A stretch of DNA of 64,000 nt from Rheinheimera sp. (lineage in GTDB: Bacteria; Pseudomonadota; Gammaproteobacteria; Enterobacterales; Alteromonadaceae): assembly GCA_008015325.1 (NCBI GenBank), contig SSFI01000014.1:103343-167342 (forward strand), in the 5' to 3' direction. The position numbers and the translations under genes are program-made. How positions within the stretch are numbered: the first letter of the stretch is position 1; each line of letters opens with the position of its first letter. Under the pieces are notes generated by a model that had not been told where the DNA came from, ran no database searches, and saw nothing but the letters and a program-made list of their open reading frames with translations. Positions 18,604 to 27,810 of the stretch are shown here, in pieces.

Positions 18604-21525
18604 TTAATAGAACGCGTAGTTCACGTTCAGCATATAAGTCGGGCCAAACTGCCGGCGCGTGGTGACGATGCCGTCGTCGTTGACGGTTTCTTCATCCACA
18701 TCGGTCAGGTTGGTGCCCTGCAGCGATACGCGCAGGCCGTGTAACGAGGTGAAGCTGCTCTCAGAGAAGTCATAACTGATTTGCGCGTCGACCAGCGTCA
18801 CGCCATTACGACTGGCAGTCGAGATTTTGTTCGAACCACCGCGCTCATAAGTCAGGAAGTCAGAACGGTCAGTGCCGGCCACCCGTACTTCAAAGCCATT
18901 TTTCTCGTAGTAAGCCGTTAACGAGAACACTTTGTCGGACTGGCCAGGAATACGGCTGCCGTCACTCAGTTTGGCGTCAATCAAAGTACCGGATGTCGCA
19001 ACACCAAAGCCTTCTAGTACATCAGAGAACTTACTGAACGGCACGTTGGCAGTCACTTCCACGCCATGCACGCGGCCGGTCAGACCGTCTTCAAAGTATG
19101 AGAAGTAACCATAATTTGGTGGTGTGACTTTCGCGCCAGCGGCGTAGAAAATATCTGCCGGGCCATAAGTACCAGCCTGGTCGATGATACGGTCGTGGAA
19201 GCCAGGGATAAAATAGTTGGCGCCACTGTTGGTTTCATCGTTGGTGAAGTTAATCAGCTTGTTACCGTCACGGGTCCAGTTGACCAAATCTTTGTAGAAA
19301 GCAGTCACCGACAAGTAACCTTCTTCTTCGAAGTAGCTTTCAAACGCCAGGTCGAAGTTATTGGCTTCCAGCGGTTTTAACAGCGGATTGCCGGCAAATT
19401 TCGACCAGGGTGAACCATAGGTTTCCACTGCTGCAGTGCTGTTTGGAATAGCAATCAGGTCGATGTTCTGGTCGAACTTGACAAAACCGGACGCTTTCAT
19501 CTGGTCGATACGGGCGCGGCTGATGGTTTTGTTGGCGGCAAAACGCACAAAGTTGTTGTCCGACACTTCCATGCTCAGGTTCAGGCTTGGCAGCACGTGG
19601 CTGTAGCTGTCGCCTTGCTCAGTGATACAGTCGGCATCCACTTGTTTGTCGCCGTTGTCATCGCAGACGGCAAAATTCGCGCCGACAATGCCGATAAAGC
19701 CGCTTGATGACTGGTCGGTTTTGACATATTGCATACCAAAATTACCGGTGACCGGGAGATCCGCCAGCTGGGTTTCAAAGTCAGTTTTGAAATACAGCGT
19801 GGTGACTTCTTCGTTGACATCATAGGTATCGCCCAGACGATCCGGCTCTAACAAACCCGCATCATTCAGCTTGTAAGTCCCATCGTTGTATGGTGCGAAA
19901 CCATCATAAGCCACCACCTGACCCAGACCTGCCCAGGTTAAATCCGCCAGCCCGCCATACAGATACTGGCTTGGAATAGCGGTTGAGAAAGGATAAGACG
20001 TTGCTGTGGCAAAGAAGCCTTTGTTGTCTTTGTCTTTGAAGCGGTCAGAGTAATTCACGCCAACCGTCAGTTTGTTAAAGATGCTGTATTCGATATTGCC
20101 GACAGCTTCTAAACGGTAGGTTTTCAGCTCTTCGCTGAAATCGGCATAGTTCAGGAAGCCATCCTGCGCGTTGAAGTAGCTGTACGGGTCGCCGTTGGCT
20201 TGTTTCACATTAGTGGCAAACTGGCTGGCGAGGTTCGCCATACCACCGCCCCACACTTGCGGGCCGGTCAGTTGTAAGGCTTTTGGATCGGAAAAGGCAC
20301 CCAGGCCGGTCAGTTTGGTGAAAAACACACCGTCCGGGCTCATGGTGAATTCGCGTGAACCTAACTGCGATGAGTTCAGTGCGCCAGAGCGGGCCAGACC
20401 GGCATATGATTCGCCGCGTAAATCGCGTTTGCTGGATTCGCTGCTGGCAACGTCTAATCCAACCTGCCAGTCATCGTTCAGCTGATATTCGACGTTCAGG
20501 CCAAAGGTCTGCAAATCGCCGTCTTTTTTCAGCGGGTCTGTGCGCAGCACCGGGTTAGCGCCAACCTGGGTGCCTGTGGTGCTGGTGCCGCTGCCGGTGA
20601 CATTGGCAGAAGAGAACGGCTCAATAAAACCGCGCAACACACCTGAATCGGAATAATCGATATCCAGCACATCCAGCACAATGTTCAGTTTGTCGTTTGG
20701 CTGATATTGCAACACGGTGGAAATGGTATCGCGCTCCAGCTTGGTGCTGATTGAAGCAATATCAAGACCGGTTGGCAGCACTTGACCAGCAGAATTGGCA
20801 CTATAACCCCAGACGCCATATTTACGCTGGTTATTCGGTGATTCAGTCGACGCCAGCGCAACCGCCAGGCCTAAAGTGTCATCAGCGAATTTCTCGACAA
20901 AAGACAACGCATAACGTTTGCCTTTGTTATCAAATTCCGGGTTGTCAGAATCGCGGCTGTTGGATTCATAGTTGCCGTTCACAGTCAGCGTTTCTTTGGC
21001 CTGCAGCGGGCGCACCGTGCGTAAATCGACAGTACCACCAATGCCCTGCACCATCAGCGTGGCATCTGTGGTTTTGTAGATGGTGGCGCCGGTCATAATT
21101 TCGGATGGGTACAGATCGTACTCCACGCCACGGTTGTCACCGATACCAATCAGTTCACGGCCATTTAACGAGGTGCCGGTGAAATCTTCTTTAAAGCCAC
21201 GCACTGAAATACCCGAAGTGCGGCCACCGACACGTTCACCGGCAAGGCCTGGTAAACGCGATAATGATTCAGCAATCGACGAATCCGGTAATTTACCGAT
21301 ATCTTCCGCGGAGATGGCTTCGACAATGGATGAGTTATCCATTTTTTCCGCCTGAGAACGAATTAACGAGCCGCGAATACCGCGCACGGCTATCACTTCA
21401 ACTTCTTCACCGGATTTCGCGGCAGCGCCGGCCGCCTGTTGCTCTGCCGCTGTTGCAGGTACCGCCCAGATGGCGGACGAGACTGCGAGTGACAGTAACG
21501 CGGGTTTAAATAATTGTGTTCTCAT
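18604..21525 (-). CDS. TonB-dependent receptor, carbohydrate-uptake type
   Basis: A 973-aa outer-membrane receptor. Signal peptide with ALLSLAVSSAIWAVPATAAE, then a TonB-box-like EEVEVIAVRGIRGSL, a plug domain (SIVEAISAEDIGKLPDSSIAESLSRLPG, ISVRGFKEDFTGTSLNGRELIG, GGTVDLRTVRPL) and a long beta-barrel ending in the aromatic C-terminus NVNYAFY. Plug features and length match the group of receptors in Xanthomonas/Caulobacter/Alteromonadales that import oligosaccharides. ATG 21525 follows AAGGGATAACC. Two identical-type operators lie 170-280 bp upstream, one of which is shared with amylosucrase, and GH97 is downstream, so an alpha-glucoside substrate is likely (inference). Confidence 0.95.
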   Translation of the reverse strand: MRTQLFKPALLSLAVSSAIWAVPATAAEQQAAGAAAKSGEEVEVIAVRGIRGSLIRSQAEKMDNSSIVEAISAEDIGKLPDSSIAESLSRLPGLAGERVGGRTSGISVRGFKEDFTGTSLNGRELIGIGDNRGVEYDLYPSEIMTGATIYKTTDATLMVQGIGGTVDLRTVRPLQAKETLTVNGNYESNSRDSDNPEFDNKGKRYALSFVEKFADDTLGLAVALASTESPNNQRKYGVWGYSANSAGQVLPTGLDIASISTKLERDTISTVLQYQPNDKLNIVLDVLDIDYSDSGVLRGFIEPFSSANVTGSGTSTTGTQVGANPVLRTDPLKKDGDLQTFGLNVEYQLNDDWQVGLDVASSESSKRDLRGESYAGLARSGALNSSQLGSREFTMSPDGVFFTKLTGLGAFSDPKALQLTGPQVWGGGMANLASQFATNVKQANGDPYSYFNAQDGFLNYADFSEELKTYRLEAVGNIEYSIFNKLTVGVNYSDRFKDKDNKGFFATATSYPFSTAIPSQYLYGGLADLTWAGLGQVVAYDGFAPYNDGTYKLNDAGLLEPDRLGDTYDVNEEVTTLYFKTDFETQLADLPVTGNFGMQYVKTDQSSSGFIGIVGANFAVCDDNGDKQVDADCITEQGDSYSHVLPSLNLSMEVSDNNFVRFAANKTISRARIDQMKASGFVKFDQNIDLIAIPNSTAAVETYGSPWSKFAGNPLLKPLEANNFDLAFESYFEEEGYLSVTAFYKDLVNWTRDGNKLINFTNDETNSGANYFIPGFHDRIIDQAGTYGPADIFYAAGAKVTPPNYGYFSYFEDGLTGRVHGVEVTANVPFSKFSDVLEGFGVATSGTLIDAKLSDGSRIPGQSDKVFSLTAYYEKNGFEVRVAGTDRSDFLTYERGGSNKISTASRNGVTLVDAQISYDFSESSFTSLHGLRVSLQGTNLTDVDEETVNDDGIVTTRRQFGPTYMLNVNYAFY

Positions 21526-21698
21526 TTGGTTATCCCTTGTCGATTGGTGTTGCTTATTAGTGTTGTCTTGCCTGGTTCTGTGTTCCGTCTGGCTCTGGCA
21601 GACTGGTTAAGGCTAGTTTGTCACTGCATCTTTGTCGTGGATCCAGAAACAATTTATCGCCTCGCTGCAGCGCTGTCCTGACGTGCTTTTCTTTCAAG

Positions 21699-21712
21699 CT
21701 TAATCGTTTAAG
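21699..21712. promoter_or_regulatory. Candidate operator 1 upstream of the TonB-dependent receptor
   Basis: CTTAATCGTTTAAG is palindromic (CTTAA/TTAAG) with a central CG, 174 bp before the start codon. It matches the amylosucrase-upstream site. Confidence 0.62.
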
Positions 21713-21789
21713 TTATTCCTGCAAAAAAACAACATACTCGGCAGCGCCGGATGTTGTTACGACAGATGAAAAATATGCATCCCTCTTAA

Positions 21790-21803
21790 CTTAATCGTTT
21801 TAG
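21790..21803. promoter_or_regulatory. Candidate operator 2 upstream of the TonB-dependent receptor
   Basis: CTTAATCGTTTTAG differs from operator 1 at one base and lies 91 bp further upstream in the same orientation. Paired sites at this distance would allow looping by a tetrameric LacI-type regulator. Confidence 0.58.
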
Positions 21804-21967
21804 ATGATCTCAATTCTGTCGTCAAGAGCTGTGCGTAAAATAATCAGTTTATCGATTGAACTTTTTGCAGCGGGCCGGCAGTGGCTATGGATCTGCACAC
21901 TGCTCGGATCACTTGGACAAAAAGAATTTATGCCGGGTTTGAAGCAAAACTGGAATGCGGGTCCTAT

Positions 21968-22255
21968 GGGCTGTTGATCTTTGGTGTTTGTTTTTGCATC
22001 AGTTTGCAGCTTTTTATGCAAGGCAGTGCGAGAGCCGTACGTGGTACCCAGTGTGTTATTCTAGACAAACGAGCACTAACGCCGCAGAAAGAGCTGCCAA
22101 ACGCTGTCCGAAGGGTTCGTTTGGCGACGTTTTGGGCTTTGTCACTCGTTGCTCACATAGAATGACTATGCTACGCGCCTCGTTTCGCGCCCATAACGCC
22201 GCCACCACGCGGTGGCCGAAACGAACAAAACTTAATCACCAAAGATCAACAGCCC
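21968..22255. mobile_element. MITE-like element with 19-bp perfect terminal inverted repeats
   Basis: GGGCTGTTGATCTTTGGTG at 21968-21986 is exactly repeated in inverse orientation at 22237-22255. Outside these, GCGGG (21957) and CCCGC (22264) extend the symmetry imperfectly. The interior has no transposase frame but includes hairpins CCAAACG/CGTTTGG (22097-22124) and CCACC/GGTGG (near 22202-22215). The layout is that of a non-autonomous element derived from an IS with this terminus. The family was not identified, and no exact target-site duplication was established (flanks CTAT and CTAG). Confidence 0.7.
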
Positions 22256-22353
22256 CTAGCAGTCCCGCTATGACAAACACAGCAGTGAGTACGGTGGAGA
22301 GAGGAATGGTGAGCGCGCCACTGCGACGTGTTGAGCTTCCCTCAGCCGCGTTA

Positions 22354-22758
22354 CTAACCCGCCACGCCTGCCAGCGCACTGATAAACTCCGGCACAAAAG
22401 GTTTACCTTGTGCATTGAGCGCTGTGCCGGTGATCAAAGCATCCAGCATCAGTTTGCCGTCTGGCTTGCGCCGCACTTGCTGGCGAAAACCAAAGCGCAA
22501 TTTTGATACCGGTTGGTACTGCACTGTGACAACAAACTGGTCGCCACTTTGTAACGACGCTTTGTAGTCCATCTCGGAGCGAACCACCACCAGATGAATT
22601 TTTTCCCGCGTCAGTCTGGCAAAATCAAGGCCACAGGCCAGCAGATATTCGTGCCGGGCGTGCTCGAGGTAATGAAAATATACGGCGTTATTGACGATGC
22701 CCTGCATATCGCATTCGTAGTCGCGCACTTTAAAATCAACAGAAAACAACTCAGTCAT
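22354..22758 (-). CDS. Acyl-CoA thioesterase, 4HBT hot-dog fold (YbgC-like)
   Basis: A 134-aa hot-dog-fold protein. VRDYECDMQGIVNNAVYFHYLEHARHEYL contains the Asp of the 4-hydroxybenzoyl-CoA thioesterase active site (D-x-Q/M-G-x-V-N/Y) and the helix typical of the family, followed by SLQSGDQFVVTVQYQPVSKLRFGFRQQV. ATG 22758 has AAGGGAAAAAT upstream; the ORF-track start at 22839 would overlap the upstream methyltransferase gene and has no ribosome site. It sits 17 bp behind the methyltransferase gene, so they are probably cotranscribed. Hydrolyses short or medium acyl-CoA (family knowledge); the substrate is unknown. Confidence 0.86.
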   Translation of the reverse strand: MTELFSVDFKVRDYECDMQGIVNNAVYFHYLEHARHEYLLACGLDFARLTREKIHLVVVRSEMDYKASLQSGDQFVVTVQYQPVSKLRFGFRQQVRRKPDGKLMLDALITGTALNAQGKPFVPEFISALAGVAG

Positions 22759-22775
22759 ATTTTTCCCTTTTGCCG

Positions 22776-24005
22776 CTATGCGGATGTTGACTCTGCAACT
22801 GACCATGCCGGCGTCTGTGCCAGTAAAGTTTCCAGACAATGCTGCTGTATGCCATAAAACTGCTTCAGTGCACTGATCTGCGCCAGCACCGCCTGTTGGC
22901 GCGCTGCGGCCACAGCGCCGGGCCTTTTTATCGCCAGGATCATTTTGTTTTTGCTGGTATGTTCAAGTGCAATAAATTCAAACACCTGGCTGTCATAGCC
23001 ATAGGCCTCGAGTAACAGAGCACGGATGCCGTCAGTGAGCATTTCAGCTTCCTGCCCCAGATGAATACCATGTTGCAGCAATGGCGATAACACTGCCGGA
23101 CTTTGCAGCTGTGGCCGGATCTCTTTATGGCAACAGGGCGAACACATAATCACACTGGCTCCGGCGCGGATCCCCATGTGGATGGCATGATCGGTGGCGA
23201 TATCACAGGCATGTAATGCAATCATCACGTCAAGACCGCTGCTTTGATAATGCTGCACATCGCCCTGCTCAAAGCGAATGCCCGGCTGGCTCAGCCGCGC
23301 TGCGGTGGTATTACACAAGTCGACCAGACTCTGGCGTAATTCGACACCAATCACTTCGGCCGGCAATGCCAGTTGCTGCAGATAATGCGCCACGGCAAAG
23401 GTCAGATAGGCTTTGCCAGAACCAAAATCGGCGATGGTCAGATTGTTGCGTTCCAGCAGACCGGCCTCTTTCAGTGCCCGGGCAAAAATCTCAATGAATT
23501 TATTAATTTGCTTCCACTTTTTTTGCATAGTCGGCGCAATCTGACCATCGCTGCCGGCAATGCCAAGTTCGCGTAAAAATGCAGCCTGACTATCGATAAA
23601 ACGCTGTTTTTCCCGATTATGGCTTTGCGCCGGCGCCACAACAGCAGTGGCGGTTTTGCGCGTATTAACCAGCACTTTGCCTTTTTTTGATACTGTCAGC
23701 TGAGTTTCGCTGCCGTTACATTCCAGCAGTGCGGATTTAAAGTCAGTGGTCAGCCATTGTGTTAACAGCGGCGTCAGTTCATCCGGACTGAAATTTTTAG
23801 TTTGATCAAAGGTTTTGTTTTCAAACAACACACTGAGCTGTGTGCCGGTTTTCAGTAAAATCGGCCGGATTTGGATGCGGTTCAGTTCCGCCTGGTTACC
23901 TTCATAACGCGACAACACCAGCCGCAACAGCTGGTTTTGCTCAAAAGCGTCGAAAAATTGCCGGATAAAACCGGTCAGGGATACGGAGAATTCGGGTTGG
24001 CTCAT
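22776..24005 (-). CDS. Class I SAM-dependent methyltransferase (Methyltransf_32 / GSTCD-like)
   Basis: A 409-aa protein with an N-terminal domain of about 150 residues of unknown role (VSLTGFIRQFFDAFEQNQLLRLVLSRYEG) followed by a methyltransferase fold: ADFGSGKAYLTFAVAHYL as motif I, AEVIGVELRQSLVDLCN as motif II, MIALHACDIATDHAIHMGI and IMCSPCCHKEIRPQL. The DIATDxA and SPCCH segments are characteristic of the Methyltransf_32 group, whose substrates remain mostly undefined (possibly RNA). ATG 24005 is used; the ORF-track start is one TTG codon earlier. Confidence 0.85.
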   Translation of the reverse strand: MSQPEFSVSLTGFIRQFFDAFEQNQLLRLVLSRYEGNQAELNRIQIRPILLKTGTQLSVLFENKTFDQTKNFSPDELTPLLTQWLTTDFKSALLECNGSETQLTVSKKGKVLVNTRKTATAVVAPAQSHNREKQRFIDSQAAFLRELGIAGSDGQIAPTMQKKWKQINKFIEIFARALKEAGLLERNNLTIADFGSGKAYLTFAVAHYLQQLALPAEVIGVELRQSLVDLCNTTAARLSQPGIRFEQGDVQHYQSSGLDVMIALHACDIATDHAIHMGIRAGASVIMCSPCCHKEIRPQLQSPAVLSPLLQHGIHLGQEAEMLTDGIRALLLEAYGYDSQVFEFIALEHTSKNKMILAIKRPGAVAAARQQAVLAQISALKQFYGIQQHCLETLLAQTPAWSVAESTSA

Positions 24006-24055
24006 CAATCAGTCCGACGGCTAAAGGTTTTGGCGCGCAGTATATCAGACCCGGT

Positions 24056-24964
24056 CTAGTCCGGCTGCCGATCAGAGCCAACAGCTACGCCAACTGGCAG
24101 CTCTAACCAATATTCTTTTTGTTGTAACGGCGTTTCGGCTGGTAGTAATGGGTTTCCCAGCTGAAACACCAGTGATTTGTTGAACTGACTGAGCGGAAAC
24201 ACTTGTTGCGCTATCGGGTGCGCCTGCAAAAAGGCCAGCAACTCGCCGCTGCGGGCCAGTTTATCCAGGCCTTTAGTGAGCCGTTCTGCCAATACCTTAT
24301 TGTTTTTATTAACGAAATAATACATGGCAAATGGATAGTGCAGCAGCACGCTGGTGTTGTATTCCAGCTCAGGATAAGCGGCTACAAAGGCTTTTTGCTC
24401 AACCGGTCCTTCAAAAATACTCCGCGGAAAATAATCACAACGTTCGCGCCTCAGTAACTCCAGCATCTGGTCATGGCGCTCAGCGGTCATCACTTTAAGA
24501 CCTGCAGCGCGCATGATATCGCTGTCCGGCCATAACTCGCCCTGACAGGCGGTCAGGCGTTTTAATTCACTGAGCTGACTGATTTGCCGGAACGCATGCC
24601 GGTCAGTCTTGCGGATAATAAAACCACGCCAGCCCAGCCCACCGCCTAGCAACGGCACCCGGATTGGCAGTAAGTCACGTTCCAGCTCCGGCGAAGTGCC
24701 AAAATGATGCACGTCGATAAAGTTTTGCTTCATCAGCAGATAACGATAGTCACCCAGCGGCGGGGGTTGCAACTGCTGAACCCTGGCTGCGCCATACTCC
24801 GCTTTAGTGCGGTTTAGTACCAGCTGCAGCAAGTCCTGATAATAACTGACACTGGCTTCACCGGGCGATTGCAGCCCCAGCACACGAATAAGCTGCGGTT
24901 GCTCCGCCTGCGCAATCTGGCACCAGCAACTACAGCACAATAACAATCCAGTCAGCAGGCGCAT
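24056..24964 (-). CDS. Periplasmic solute-binding-like protein (type 2 PBP fold)
   Basis: A 302-aa exported protein with signal peptide RLLTGLLLCCSCWCQIAQAEQ. The body has extracellular solute-binding features: DLLQLVLNRTKAEYGAARVQQL, WRGFIIRKTDRHAFRQISQLSEL and LKVMTAERHDQMLELLRRERCDYFPRSIFEG, as in amino-acid-binding-like proteins that lack transporter partners in Shewanella and Vibrio relatives. No ABC permease genes are nearby, so it may be a sensor-type or orphan binding protein. ATG 24964 with GAGG was chosen over the 49-codon longer ORF-track frame. Confidence 0.72.
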   Translation of the reverse strand: MRLLTGLLLCCSCWCQIAQAEQPQLIRVLGLQSPGEASVSYYQDLLQLVLNRTKAEYGAARVQQLQPPPLGDYRYLLMKQNFIDVHHFGTSPELERDLLPIRVPLLGGGLGWRGFIIRKTDRHAFRQISQLSELKRLTACQGELWPDSDIMRAAGLKVMTAERHDQMLELLRRERCDYFPRSIFEGPVEQKAFVAAYPELEYNTSVLLHYPFAMYYFVNKNNKVLAERLTKGLDKLARSGELLAFLQAHPIAQQVFPLSQFNKSLVFQLGNPLLPAETPLQQKEYWLELPVGVAVGSDRQPD

Positions 24965-25134
24965 CCGCGTCCTCGTTTTCCAGTGATTTTGGTCCACTAT
25001 AGTGGATGGAACTGCATCGCAGCAAGCCGCCCGGTACTGCACTCCATCTGCCTTTACAAAGCAATAACCGGCGATTAGCATGCTGCTGCATTGCGCAGTT
25101 CTGCGCCGCAAAACCAGATGAAATAAGGGGCCTT

Positions 25135-25734
25135 ATGTTACGCCGGATTTTTATGCTGACTGTATTTGTACAGCTGACAGCCTGTTCCAGTATCAGTAAA
25201 GATGAGTGTTTGCAGGATGACTGGTACAGCCTTGGCGTCAATGACGGCAAAGCTGGCGAACTCAGCAGTAAATTCCGCGAATATCAGAAAGACTGTGCCG
25301 ACCACGGCGTGATGCCGGATTTTAAAACTTATCAGCAGGGCCATAGCCAGGGGCTGGTGTTTTTCTGTGATTTCCCACACGGCGAAGCCTGGGGCCGCGC
25401 CGGCAAAGATTACAACACCGCCTGTACCGGCAAGCTCGAGCCGGCCTTTCGGCAGGGGTTCCAACAAGGCCAACGCTGGTATAAAGCGAAAAAAGTGGTC
25501 GATGAAATTGCCACAGCGATCGCCGATTTGCAAAACCGTAATCTGACGCTGCGCGAAGATATTTACGTCATTAATCAGCGGATTGCGGTCGAACAGAATG
25601 CTTCAGCCCGCGCAGCGCTGCTGAATCAGGCCGACCGGTTGCGCTATCAGATGGAAGGTTACAATCAGGAAATTGGCCGGCTGCAGATCCGGCTGGCGCA
25701 AGCTGAAGCCAATTTCGCCCCGCTGAACCGCTAA
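25135..25734 (+). CDS. DUF2799 family lipoprotein
   Basis: A 199-aa predicted lipoprotein, signal MLRRIFMLTVFVQLTACSSISK with lipobox LTAC. The region DECLQDDWYSLGVNDGKAGELSSKFREYQKDCADHGVMPDFKTYQQGHSQGLVFFC is the DUF2799 signature, with repeated GxxDG and GxxxGL elements, and ends in a coiled-coil-like tail (QNRNLTLREDIYVINQRIAVEQN). ATG 25135 follows AAGGGG. The function of this family is unknown. It is divergent from the solute-binding gene. Confidence 0.82.
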   Translation: MLRRIFMLTVFVQLTACSSISKDECLQDDWYSLGVNDGKAGELSSKFREYQKDCADHGVMPDFKTYQQGHSQGLVFFCDFPHGEAWGRAGKDYNTACTGKLEPAFRQGFQQGQRWYKAKKVVDEIATAIADLQNRNLTLREDIYVINQRIAVEQNASARAALLNQADRLRYQMEGYNQEIGRLQIRLAQAEANFAPLNR

Positions 25735-25740
25735 CACCGC

Positions 25741-27726
25741 TCAGCGCCGTTGCAACTGCTGCTGGTACAGCTCAGACTGCTGATACCGCAGCATGCCCCA
25801 GCTCTGCACCAGCTGTAACGCTCTGACCTGATCACTGGCAGATAATTCAGCAAGGTCTGCCCAAGCTGCAGTATCACCGGCACGAAAATGCCGTTGCCGG
25901 AAGTCATACAGCAGACGCCCGTGGCTATCGATACGGGCTATTTGCTGCGGCGCGCGCACTAATCCAACCACCTGTAACACTGCAGCCGGTGGTGGTGGTG
26001 GCAATGGCACATCCAGCGCTGTTGTCAGCAACAGCGGCGCCACATCGGCATGGCCAAGCACCGGCGGAAAATCGATCTTGCGATTACTGACCATCAGCAC
26101 CTTGGTTTGGGTGTCATTGAGCTGATGACCATGACCGAGAAAACCATCATCAAATAACGATTCACCATGATCAGAGGTAAACAGCTGAGTGCTGTGCTCA
26201 CTGAGCTGATAGCTATCCAAAAGCTGTTGCAGCTGGCCAACCAACCAGTCCGCATTAGCCACGGCGTTCAGATAACTGAGCTTTAACAAAGCTTTATTTG
26301 CCGGTTGCATTTGCTGGCGGCTGATCGCCTGACGAGTCAGCAGTGGCAACATCTCTTTGTGATGATAAGGGTAATGCGCCGCCTGAATGTTCAGATAAAA
26401 AAACTGCGGCTGCGTCCAGTTCACTTGCGCAAAACGTTGTTGTATTTGTTGCAGCAGGCGCTGCTCGCTGATCCGCAAAGAGCCGGCATTCAGCGACGGG
26501 TCAAGCCGGTCGGCCAGCGCGGAGTCGGCATCAAAATAATAATGGCCAGGTCGCTTTAAGCGGGCGCTGCTCAACACATCACCAAAACGCTCAGCCTGCG
26601 CCGACAACACATTGAGCTGATAACCCCTCGCCTGCAGTGCGTCCAGCAAATTCTGTTGTGGCGGGTGATAACTCAGGCTGCGGTTAAACAGCGCTTTGAG
26701 TGAACTGGTGGTAAAACCGGTATGGCTGTAAGCATGTTCGCTATAACTACCCTGACTGGCTAACGCCGCCAGATGCGGCATCACCGCTTTGCCGTCTTGT
26801 TTTGCAAATAAGGCATCAGCACGCACACTTTCCAGTACCACCAGAAAAATATGCTGACCGGCGCGCAGCGGTAAGGTTTTAAGCGGGTCAGGCTCTGCCG
26901 CTGGCAAGGGTGGCAGATCGCCGGCGATGCCATCTTCATCAATCCCATTACCCGGAATATCCATCGCGCCCGGATACAAGCTGGTACTTAGCGGCGCAGT
27001 GTCCGCCAGCGCGCCAAAGGCACCATAACCATCGAGGTCAAGATCGGTCAGTCGATTCAGCAGTCCTGACATCAACTGTTGCGACAACTTTTTTTCCAGG
27101 CCAAAACGATACGGCTGCTCTGTCGCCAGCACTTGCCATTGCAGCGGAAATAACAGCAGCAGTAATAAAGCGCTGTAGGGCCACCAGCGCGCACCATCGG
27201 CCACCGGGCTGCGGTAACGCCGAAACGCCAGATGCACGCAATATAACAGCGTCAGCCCGATCAGCAGACCCACCAACATCGGTAACAGATGCAAACTGAG
27301 CTCGGTCAGCACCATGCTGATGGCGGCCAGCACACTGCCGCCGCCCAAATTCGCCAGTACCTGCCAGTCGAGATTGTCGCCAAAATACTGGTACAACTCG
27401 CCGCCCACCCAACCATGGCTAAGCTGCACCAGCACCACCATCAGTGCAAACCACAAATGACTGCGACTGCTGGTCCGCATCCGGCACAGCAGGTTATAAA
27501 GCATAAAGGTGCAGGCCACGGCCGTCAGGTCGGCCAGCCAGCCCGCAGATAAATACAGCAGTCGCTCGGAGAATAACAGGAAAGTATGGGGCTGCAGAAA
27601 GCCGCCGCCGGTAAACAACTGGTATTTGTGCTGAAACACCACAGCGTCAAGCACTGAACAAAAGACACTCAGCGCAATAACCACAAGCAGGGAACGGCGA
27701 TCAGGACGTGGCAACAACAATGGCAC
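25741..27726 (-). CDS. Membrane-anchored sulfatase / phosphatidyltransferase-like hydrolase
   Basis: A 661-aa protein with about five N-terminal transmembrane segments (residues 10-220) and a C-terminal alkaline-phosphatase-superfamily domain. Visible elements are HIFLVVLESVRADALF (metal site 1), SHTGFTTSSLKALFNRSL with the candidate Thr nucleophile, and LFTSDHGESLFDDGFLGHGHQLNDTQ (SDHGE plus HxH metal ligands). This is the LTA-synthase/phosphoglycerol-transferase-like arrangement, with the catalytic domain in the periplasm. It could modify periplasmic glucans or lipid A, or hydrolyse a phosphoester; the substrate is not known. It is 6 bp from the convergent DUF2799 gene. Confidence 0.83.
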   Translation of the reverse strand: MPLLLPRPDRRSLLVVIALSVFCSVLDAVVFQHKYQLFTGGGFLQPHTFLLFSERLLYLSAGWLADLTAVACTFMLYNLLCRMRTSSRSHLWFALMVVLVQLSHGWVGGELYQYFGDNLDWQVLANLGGGSVLAAISMVLTELSLHLLPMLVGLLIGLTLLYCVHLAFRRYRSPVADGARWWPYSALLLLLLFPLQWQVLATEQPYRFGLEKKLSQQLMSGLLNRLTDLDLDGYGAFGALADTAPLSTSLYPGAMDIPGNGIDEDGIAGDLPPLPAAEPDPLKTLPLRAGQHIFLVVLESVRADALFAKQDGKAVMPHLAALASQGSYSEHAYSHTGFTTSSLKALFNRSLSYHPPQQNLLDALQARGYQLNVLSAQAERFGDVLSSARLKRPGHYYFDADSALADRLDPSLNAGSLRISEQRLLQQIQQRFAQVNWTQPQFFYLNIQAAHYPYHHKEMLPLLTRQAISRQQMQPANKALLKLSYLNAVANADWLVGQLQQLLDSYQLSEHSTQLFTSDHGESLFDDGFLGHGHQLNDTQTKVLMVSNRKIDFPPVLGHADVAPLLLTTALDVPLPPPPPAAVLQVVGLVRAPQQIARIDSHGRLLYDFRQRHFRAGDTAAWADLAELSASDQVRALQLVQSWGMLRYQQSELYQQQLQRR

Positions 27727-27810
27727 TACCTTGTGTCAAAAAAGATGAAGCATTGTAAAGTCTGGCAGTATGCCCTGCCGCCGGTCTTGCCGCAATGCGC
27801 GCATCAGGGA

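Larger units (their letters stand above)
21526..22353. other. Long intergenic region upstream of the receptor
   Basis: About 830 bp with no supported gene. It holds two palindromic operators (21699, 21790) and a 288-bp MITE-like element (21968-22255). The ORF-track entries 21881-22165 and 21955-22506 cross the element or the thioesterase gene and lack domain support. Confidence 0.6.

Noticed and set aside
21955-22506. 183-aa plus-strand ORF upstream of the receptor
   Set aside because: Crosses the inverted-repeat element and overlaps the thioesterase gene; no domain or ribosome site support.
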